From Spirochaetales bacterium (lineage in GTDB: Bacteria > Spirochaetota > Spirochaetia > DSM-27196 > SLST01): DNA of 9,511 nt. Location: assembly GCA_007130265.1 (NCBI GenBank), contig SLST01000478.1, positions 1 through 9,511 of the forward strand, given 5' to 3'. The stretch's first letter is position 1. Each line of letters begins with the position of its first letter. The position numbers and the translations under genes were made by a program. This document shows, piece by piece, positions 4,755 through 9,511 of this stretch. The notes beneath the pieces are model-generated. The model was given only the letters and a program-made list of their open reading frames with translations. It searched no databases and had not been told where the DNA came from.

Positions 4755-6388
4755 GTCGATCGCTCCTGTACGTGGGCGTCGTCGCGTATTTCGCGCTCTT
4801 CTTCCTCGCCCCGATCGGCGGGGTGTACGTCGAAGCGCTGCGCGGCGTCCCCGTCCAGGTGGTACTCGAGCGGGTGCACCGGGTACTTACCTCGGCGCGC
4901 ACGATGCGCATCGTCGGCTTCACCACGGGCCAAGCCGCGCTCTCCGCCGCGGCTGCCGTGATCGCCGCGATGCCGCTTGCCTACATGGTCTCGCACTACT
5001 CCTTCCCGGGCAAGCGGCTCGCCTATTCGTTGTCGCTCGTCCCCTTCGTCCTGCCGAGCATCATCGTCGTGGTCTGCATGATCAGCTTTTACGGCAAGAG
5101 CGGTCTGCTCAACTCGATCCTGGGAACCGACTTCAACCTCGTCTACAATTTCCGCGGCATCGTGCTCGCGCACGTGTTCTATAACTTCTCGCTCGCGATC
5201 AGGATCATCTCTACGGCGTGGCGCTCCATCGATCGCCGGTTCGCGGAGGCTGCTGAGAGTCTTGGTGAACGGCCGCTCGGGCTCTTCCGCCGTGTGACTC
5301 TTCCACTTCTCGCGCCCGCGATTGTCAGCGCCTTCGCGCTTATCTTCATCTACTGTTTTCTCAGCTTCGGTATCATCCTTGTGTTCGGCGGAGTGCGATT
5401 CTCCACGATCGAGGTGGCGATCTACCAGGAGACCTACGTGAACCTGGACCTCATCTCCGCGGCTGTCTACTCGACCCTGCAACTCGTTCTCTCCGTCGGT
5501 TTCCTCGCGCTTGCCTCGCGAGCGATTGTCGCGTCGCGCGTCGCGCGTTCGGGGGGCGAACGGGGACTCCCCCCGCTGGCTGCCGCCTCGAGCGCCGGAC
5601 GCATCTTCATGACGGCTTACGCGGTCGTGGCGATCGTATTCGTCCTTGGCCCGATCCTCACGATGTTCGCCCGGGCCCTCACGAACGCCGACGGTGCCTT
5701 CTCGCTCGAGGGGTTCAGGCAGCTGCTCGTCCCCGGTGCCGCGGATCGGAACGTCGAAGGCATCCTGCGAAGCTCAATACCCGGCGTTATCTGGCGGAGC
5801 ATCGCGATAGCCGTTGGTTCGGGAACGCTCATATTCCTGCTCGCCGGTGCGCTCGCGCTCTCGCTGCGCGGACAACGTCGACCCGCATTCGAGAGTTTCC
5901 TCCAGATGCCCATCGCGATGTCCTTCGTCACCGTGAGCCTGGGGTTGCGTTTCGTGTGGGGGGCGACGGTTCCGCCGGCCCTGCTCGTCGTGCTCGGGCA
6001 GTTCTTCATCGGCTTCCCCCTGGTGTTCCGAATTCTACGGACGGGCGTTGACGAGCTCGGCGACGGGTTGGTTCGGTCCGCGGAGATCCTCGGTGCGAGC
6101 AGGTGGGCCGTGTTTCGCGATGTGGAGGTGCCGCTCCTGCGCCGAACCCTTCTGAACGGATACGCCTATGCGCTCGCGCTGCCGTTCGCCGATCTCACCG
6201 TCGTGCTCGCGGCCGGCCGTGGTCGCATAGCAACCTTCCCCGTCGCGATCTACCGGCTCATCGGCTTTCGCAGCTTTGACCTCGCGCTTGCCCTTGCTGT
6301 GATCTATGTCCTGATCTGCCTCGGTCTCTTCCTCGTCATCGACGCCACCTCAATGCACGCACAGGAGCCGCGCCATGATACGGCTTGA
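4751..6388 (+). CDS. thiP: Thiamine ABC transporter, permease ThiP (two fused permease halves)
   Basis: This inner-membrane channel subunit (545 aa) moves thiamine released by ThiB. Its length matches the family, which carries two permease domains in one chain with about twelve membrane helices. Each half has the cytoplasmic loop that contacts the ATPase: EAAESLGERPLGLFRR with E166 and G172, and the weaker RSAEILGASRWAVFRD with E445 and G448, each followed by a L-P or V-P. I chose GTG at 4751, which overlaps the thiB stop (GTGA) and has GGGAAG 7 nt before it; a further upstream GTG at 4721 lies deep inside thiB and would add ten non-hydrophobic residues. The end overlaps thiQ by 14 nt. Together these show coupled translation across the operon. 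Confidence 0.93.
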   Translation: MSRSLLYVGVVAYFALFFLAPIGGVYVEALRGVPVQVVLERVHRVLTSARTMRIVGFTTGQAALSAAAAVIAAMPLAYMVSHYSFPGKRLAYSLSLVPFVLPSIIVVVCMISFYGKSGLLNSILGTDFNLVYNFRGIVLAHVFYNFSLAIRIISTAWRSIDRRFAEAAESLGERPLGLFRRVTLPLLAPAIVSAFALIFIYCFLSFGIILVFGGVRFSTIEVAIYQETYVNLDLISAAVYSTLQLVLSVGFLALASRAIVASRVARSGGERGLPPLAAASSAGRIFMTAYAVVAIVFVLGPILTMFARALTNADGAFSLEGFRQLLVPGAADRNVEGILRSSIPGVIWRSIAIAVGSGTLIFLLAGALALSLRGQRRPAFESFLQMPIAMSFVTVSLGLRFVWGATVPPALLVVLGQFFIGFPLVFRILRTGVDELGDGLVRSAEILGASRWAVFRDVEVPLLRRTLLNGYAYALALPFADLTVVLAAGRGRIATFPVAIYRLIGFRSFDLALALAVIYVLICLGLFLVIDATSMHAQEPRHDTA

Positions 6389-7337
6389 ACGGTTACGTAA
6401 GGCGTACCCGGAGTTCAACATGGAGCTCGACTTCATGGTCGACGCCGGCGAGCTCGTCTCCGTCCTCGGGCCGAGCGGCAGCGGCAAGACGACGACGTTG
6501 CGGCTCATCGCAGGGTTCGAGACGGTGGATGCCGGGCGGATTGTGATCGACGGTGAGGATGTGACGAAGCTTCCGCCGGCGCAACGACACATCGGCTATG
6601 TCTTTCAGGACTATACGCTGTTCCCGCATATGTCGGTCGCGCAGAACGTCGGATACGGGCTTCGAATCCGCCGCGTTGAGCCCGCGCGCATGCGCAGAAG
6701 GGTCGATGAGTTACTCGAGTTGATGGACCTGCCCGGGTACGGGAAGCGACGAGTGGACACTCTTTCCGGAGGCGAGCGGCAGCGCGTCGCGATCGCCCGC
6801 GCTCTCGCGGTCGATCCGGTGCTCCTGCTGCTCGACGAGCCGTTCAGCTCCATAGATGAGGTCCTGCGTCGTGACCTCCGACGCGAAATCGTGCGGTTGC
6901 AGCGGGAGCTCGGGATCACGGTGCTCTTCGTGACCCACAGCCGGCAGGAGGCGCTATCGATCTCGGACCGCGTGGCCATCCTGCGCCAGGGACGACTCGT
7001 TCAGTATGCGAGCCCGGTCGAGCTCTACCGACGTCCGGCCGACGAGTTCGTGGCCGGGTTCGTGGGTGAGATGAGCGCCGTGCCTTACAACCGAACGACG
7101 CGTATTCTCCGCCCGGAACAGATCAGCTTGGGTCCGGCCGACTCGACTGCCGCAGATGCGACCGCTGAACGCTCGGTCGCGGCGACGGTGCAGAGCCGGC
7201 AGTTCCTCGGTTTCGCATGGCTGTACGAGCTCGATACCGAGCTTGGACGCCTGCTCGCCTACGACTCCCGCCGCTACGAGCCGGAAACGGAGCTTGTCGC
7301 GCGATGGTCCGCGGGTTCGGAGCTGCCTCGTGAGTGA
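6375..7337 (+). CDS. thiQ: Thiamine ABC transporter, ATPase ThiQ with C-terminal TOBE-like extension
   Basis: The ATPase (320 aa) drives thiamine import by binding the ThiP loops. All nucleotide-binding elements are present: Walker A GPSGSGKTT (32-40), Q-loop Q78, signature LSGGERQ (130-136), Walker B LLLLDEP with D154 and E155, D-loop SSID (158-161), and switch histidine H188. ThiQ of E. coli ends soon after this core at about 232 residues. Here another roughly 85 residues follow, including RILRPEQISLG and FLGFAWLYELDT, which look like the TOBE regulatory domain of the PotA/FbpC/MalK-type ATPases. AGGAG at 6363-6367 supports the ATG. From the sequence alone it could be called a putrescine- or iron-type ATPase; the ThiB/ThiP partners and riboswitch favour ThiQ. 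Confidence 0.9.
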   Translation: MIRLERLRKAYPEFNMELDFMVDAGELVSVLGPSGSGKTTTLRLIAGFETVDAGRIVIDGEDVTKLPPAQRHIGYVFQDYTLFPHMSVAQNVGYGLRIRRVEPARMRRRVDELLELMDLPGYGKRRVDTLSGGERQRVAIARALAVDPVLLLLDEPFSSIDEVLRRDLRREIVRLQRELGITVLFVTHSRQEALSISDRVAILRQGRLVQYASPVELYRRPADEFVAGFVGEMSAVPYNRTTRILRPEQISLGPADSTAADATAERSVAATVQSRQFLGFAWLYELDTELGRLLAYDSRRYEPETELVARWSAGSELPRE

Positions 7338-7869
7338 GTTCATCGAGTTCTACGCGCCATTCGTGCACGTCCCGGGTCGCTACGAGTGGTGTTGTATCCA
7401 TTCCGTTACCCACGGGAGCTTCGTTTGCTTCATCGTTGTCCACGACGGCACCGACCGCCCGGTTACCGTGTACCACTGTTCATCTCACGCCGCGCGGTTC
7501 ATGGCGGATCGGTTTCCCGAGAGTGAGGCGATCAGCGTTCCTCCCTCCCGGCTGCGGATCGAGGCCATTGACCCCGTCACGGGGAGCGGCGATCGCATCG
7601 TTCGCTGCCGTCTCAGTGCCGCGACCGGGCCGGTTGCTCTCGCCCGAATGACCTTTCTGTCGCCTGTCCATGCGGTACCCCGGCCGACGCCGTACGGCGG
7701 CGCCGGCCTTCCCGTGTGGGGAAGCAGGTGGACCTGCGAGGGAGTGGACATGGAGGTCGACGCGTCCGTTGTGGGGTATGTCCGGTTACGCGACGGTCGC
7801 CGCGACCAGCTCGGTGACGACCGGGCGGTCGTGACCGTCGGTAGCTACGGCAGGCTTCGCGAACGGTAG
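7330..7869 (+). CDS. Unknown protein, fourth gene of the TPP-controlled thiamine operon
   Basis: I do not recognise this 179-residue protein. The GTG start at 7330 is preceded by GGAG (7319-7322) with 7-nt spacing and overlaps thiQ by 8 nt, so it is almost certainly translated from the thiamine operon mRNA. An earlier start at 7156 would lie entirely within thiQ and is rejected. The sequence has no signal peptide or membrane helix; it is probably a cytosolic, mainly beta-strand protein. It is rich in Cys and His near the start (EWCCIHSVTHGSFVCF, VYHCSSHAARF) and ends in repeated beta-like segments (ASVVGYVRLRDG, AVVTVGSYGRL). Pro- and Gly-rich turns (PRPTPYGGAGLPVWGS) precede WTCEGVD. Linkage suggests a role in using or processing imported thiamine, but that is inference from position alone. 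Its 3' end overlaps the opposing gene by 25 bp. Confidence 0.75.
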   Translation: MSEFIEFYAPFVHVPGRYEWCCIHSVTHGSFVCFIVVHDGTDRPVTVYHCSSHAARFMADRFPESEAISVPPSRLRIEAIDPVTGSGDRIVRCRLSAATGPVALARMTFLSPVHAVPRPTPYGGAGLPVWGSRWTCEGVDMEVDASVVGYVRLRDGRRDQLGDDRAVVTVGSYGRLRER

Positions 7870-8813
7870 TCGTCCTCGCGGCCCGTCCGTCGCGCGCGCA
7901 CGGCGAGCTCCATGCGGCGAGCCCAAACGGCGAGGAAGGCCAGGAGAAGGCGGGGGACCGTGATCCACAGCGCCGGGACCCCCAGGACGACGAACAGGAG
8001 CGTATCTTCGAGCAGTGAGTGCGAAATGGCGATGTGGTGGTTCAACAGATCACCGTGAACGGACGAGAGACGGCCCGTGGAGACTTCGCGACGCAGAACG
8101 CCGGCACCGTAGGCCAGGCCGAGCGTGTTCGATACGACCCACAGGAAGGCTGTCTCCTCCGGAAGCCCGAACACCCGCATGACCGGACCCAGCCGGCGTC
8201 CGAGCCAGCGGACCACGCCGAGCTCTTGCAGCAGCGCTTCTCCGGTCATCAGGGCCAGGAGTATGAGCGAGATCCGGCCGATCAGCTCCAGGCTTTCCCG
8301 GCCCCACGCGGCGAGCGCCACCGTGAAGTTCTGCGGCTCTACCTCCCGCACCCGTGTGCCGATCGCCGTGTCGAGTGTCGCGAGATTGGCCGGCAGGATC
8401 AGGCTCAGAGTCAACCCCGCCACAAGCGCTGCGGCCAGGCGCAGGACGACCATGCGAAGCGGATTGCTTCCGGTGCTTCCGAGTACCGCGATCTCAACGA
8501 GGAAGTTGTGCGCGATCAGGCACATCAGGGCGATAGTCGTTACCTCGCGCATCGAGAGCGCGAGCTCGCTCATCACCGCGATTCCCGAGTAGAGATTCAC
8601 AAGGAGCGACGAGAGAAAGACGAGGGCCGATGAGCCCGGCAGCCCGATCGACCGGAACACGGGAGAGAGGAGATCGCTGACAACCTCGAGCACCCCTGTC
8701 CACCGCAGGAGCAGGACGACGAAGGAAACCGGCAGCATGATGAGCAGCAGCCACACTGCGGTGCGCAGTCCGGCCCCGATTCCGGTTCGTACCGCTCGAA
8801 CGAGTCGCATCAT
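7845..8813 (-). CDS. Nucleoside-recognition (Gate) domain membrane protein, two-domain form
   Basis: This integral membrane protein (322 aa from the chosen start) carries two copies of the Gate/nucleoside-recognition fold also found in SpmA/SpmB and nucleoside transporters. Hydrophobic helices alternate with short loops. The first half has VNLYSGIAVMSEL and AHNFLVE (101-107); the second has SNTLGLAYGAGVL and SHSLLED (264-270), so the H-x-x-L/V-E element occurs twice. The tail is basic and charged, probably cytoplasmic. Function in this group is poorly known; transport of a nucleoside-like or ionic solute is possible. The start is uncertain. ATG at 8813 begins MMRLVRAVRTGIGAGLRT, like family N-termini. 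ATG at 8852 has a GGGAG 11 nt upstream, and 8921 would run into the divergent gene. The stop overlaps the converging unknown gene. Confidence 0.78.
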   Translation of the reverse strand: MMRLVRAVRTGIGAGLRTAVWLLLIMLPVSFVVLLLRWTGVLEVVSDLLSPVFRSIGLPGSSALVFLSSLLVNLYSGIAVMSELALSMREVTTIALMCLIAHNFLVEIAVLGSTGSNPLRMVVLRLAAALVAGLTLSLILPANLATLDTAIGTRVREVEPQNFTVALAAWGRESLELIGRISLILLALMTGEALLQELGVVRWLGRRLGPVMRVFGLPEETAFLWVVSNTLGLAYGAGVLRREVSTGRLSSVHGDLLNHHIAISHSLLEDTLLFVVLGVPALWITVPRLLLAFLAVWARRMELAVRARRTGREDDYRSRSLP

Positions 8814-8858
8814 CGGGGCATTGTAGCCGAGCCGGCGCAAACGGGCTATCATTGCCGT
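8814..8858. promoter_or_regulatory. Compact divergent intergenic region with two -10-like hexamers
   Basis: TATCAT (8847-8852, plus strand) ends 6 nt before the dehydrogenase ATG. TACAAT (minus strand, 8825-8820) ends 6 nt before the ATG at 8813. Neither start has a Shine-Dalgarno in this interval and no good -35 is visible for either. If these hexamers are used, both transcripts would be leaderless or nearly so. Assignment is tentative. Confidence 0.35.
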
Positions 8859-9511
8859 ATGCGCTCCCTGACCATCGTCAAGCCCCGGTCCATCATCGTC
8901 GAGTCCGGAGACCCCCCGCAACCTGGTCCGGACGAGCTACTCATCCGAGTCGCCGCCTGTGGTATCTGCGGTACCGATCTGCACATCTACGAGGGCTCGT
9001 ACATGGGCTCGTATCCGGTTGTCCCAGGACACGAGTTTGCCGGTACGGTAGAGGCGATCGGAACGGATGTCAGCCGGTTCGCCACAGGCGATCGCGTCGC
9101 AGTCGAGCCCAATCTTCCCTGCAACAACTGCGCGGCCTGTCTCAGCAACCGGCAGAATTTCTGCGAGAACTGGCAGGCGGTGGGCGTTACCCGACCGGGT
9201 GCGATGGCGGAGTATGTGGTAGCGCCGCAGAGCGCGGCCTTCGGCATCGGCACCCTGACCTTCGAGGAAGCAGCCTTTGTCGAGCCACTTTCCTGCGTCA
9301 TCCACGGGGTCCGCAAGCTCGCGATCCGCCCGGGGTCACACGCCGCGGTGGTTGGGGCCGGGCCGATCGGGGTGCTCCTGATGCGGACGCTTCTCGCCTG
9401 CGGCGTGACCCGCGTGGATGCGGCGGAGCGGAACCCCGCACGCCGCGAGTTTGCCCGGCAGTCGCTCGGCGTTCCCGTGCTGTCCGACGCGAGCGAGCTC
9501 CAACGGGACGC
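8859..9511 (+). CDS. Zinc-dependent medium-chain alcohol/polyol dehydrogenase, N-terminal part
   Basis: The gene runs off the right edge; 217 residues are visible. It is an NAD(P)-dependent medium-chain dehydrogenase of the sorbitol/threonine dehydrogenase type. Catalytic zinc ligands are C37 (in CGICGTDLH), the H58-E59 pair of PGHEFAG and E142 of VEPLSC. Structural zinc ligands are C88, C91, C94 and C102, with the usual 2-2-7 spacing. The Rossmann nucleotide-binding loop is VGAGPIG (165-171), and an acidic residue (E at the end of VDAAE) after the second strand suggests preference for NAD over NADP. The start MRSLTIVKPRSIIVES aligns with normal family N-termini, so ATG 8859 is well placed although no Shine-Dalgarno is seen. 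The substrate is probably a sugar alcohol or other secondary alcohol; it cannot be fixed from this part. Confidence 0.9.
   Translation, partial: MRSLTIVKPRSIIVESGDPPQPGPDELLIRVAACGICGTDLHIYEGSYMGSYPVVPGHEFAGTVEAIGTDVSRFATGDRVAVEPNLPCNNCAACLSNRQNFCENWQAVGVTRPGAMAEYVVAPQSAAFGIGTLTFEEAAFVEPLSCVIHGVRKLAIRPGSHAAVVGAGPIGVLLMRTLLACGVTRVDAAERNPARREFARQSLGVPVLSDASELQRD

Noticed and set aside
4490..5482. 330-aa open frame on the minus strand, very rich in Asp/Glu/Arg/His
   Set aside because: The charged composition is what the reverse complement of membrane-protein codons (thiP) produces; no independent start signal.
7156..7329. Upstream extension of the unknown gene to a start at 7156
   Set aside because: This part lies wholly inside thiQ in another frame, whereas GTG 7330 has a Shine-Dalgarno and the usual short operon overlap.
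8019..8633. 204-aa open frame on the plus strand
   Set aside because: Antisense of the Gate membrane protein; the hydrophilic, Gln/Arg/Glu-rich product is the usual mirror of a hydrophobic gene.
8814..8921. Longer N-terminus for the Gate protein up to 8921
   Set aside because: It would overlap the dehydrogenase coding region and adds residues unlike family N-termini; a start at 8852 remains possible.
1..9511. Mobile element, CRISPR array, tRNA, rRNA or defence system
   Set aside because: I found no transposase or integrase motifs, terminal inverted repeats, regularly spaced repeats or RNA gene signatures; the window looks like ordinary transport and metabolism genes.

Overview
The window is GC-rich, densely coding DNA from an accessory or metabolic region of a bacterial chromosome. 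It probably comes from a free-living spirochaete of the Spirochaetaceae type. The main hint is the exported solute-binding protein, whose signal peptide ends LAFA followed by AGGQEAAS, a style common in that group. This taxonomic call is an inference of moderate strength; no rRNA or other marker is present.

Layout from left to right. Positions 1-1869 hold the end of a sugar ABC importer operon of the LplB/YtcP/LplA type: the C-terminus of a permease, then its periplasmic solute-binding protein. The 92-nt gap between them can fold and contains a strong ribosome binding site. A 14-bp hairpin follows at 1883-1913. A candidate promoter then precedes a two-gene unit: a membrane-anchored tyrosine/dual-specificity-type phosphatase (1970-2926) and a small carboxymuconolactone-decarboxylase/AhpD-like protein (2945-3508). 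Their junction carries a hairpin that encloses the stop codon and covers the region where the second gene's ribosome binding site should be.

The centre is a thiamine (vitamin B1) uptake operon. A TPP riboswitch (about 3517-3592) controls thiB (lipoprotein binding protein), thiP (double-length permease) and thiQ (ATPase). A fourth gene of unknown function (7330-7869) overlaps thiQ. Every gene in the chain overlaps the next (4, 14 and 8 nt), so the unknown protein is very probably made under the same TPP control. The riboswitch has a readable translational switch: one pyrimidine strand (3616-3623) can pair either with the GAGGGAA of the aptamer's 3' end or with the thiB Shine-Dalgarno.

On the minus strand, 7845-8813 encodes a two-domain nucleoside-recognition ('Gate') membrane protein whose end overlaps the unknown gene by 25 bp. 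A very short divergent intergenic region (8814-8858) separates it from a plus-strand zinc-dependent medium-chain dehydrogenase (8859 onward), which is cut by the window end.

I see no mobile element, CRISPR array, tRNA or rRNA, and no gene-free stretch longer than about 100 bases. The best candidates for something undescribed are the unknown gene fused by overlap to the thiamine importer, and the RNA architecture of the riboswitch and the intergenic hairpins.
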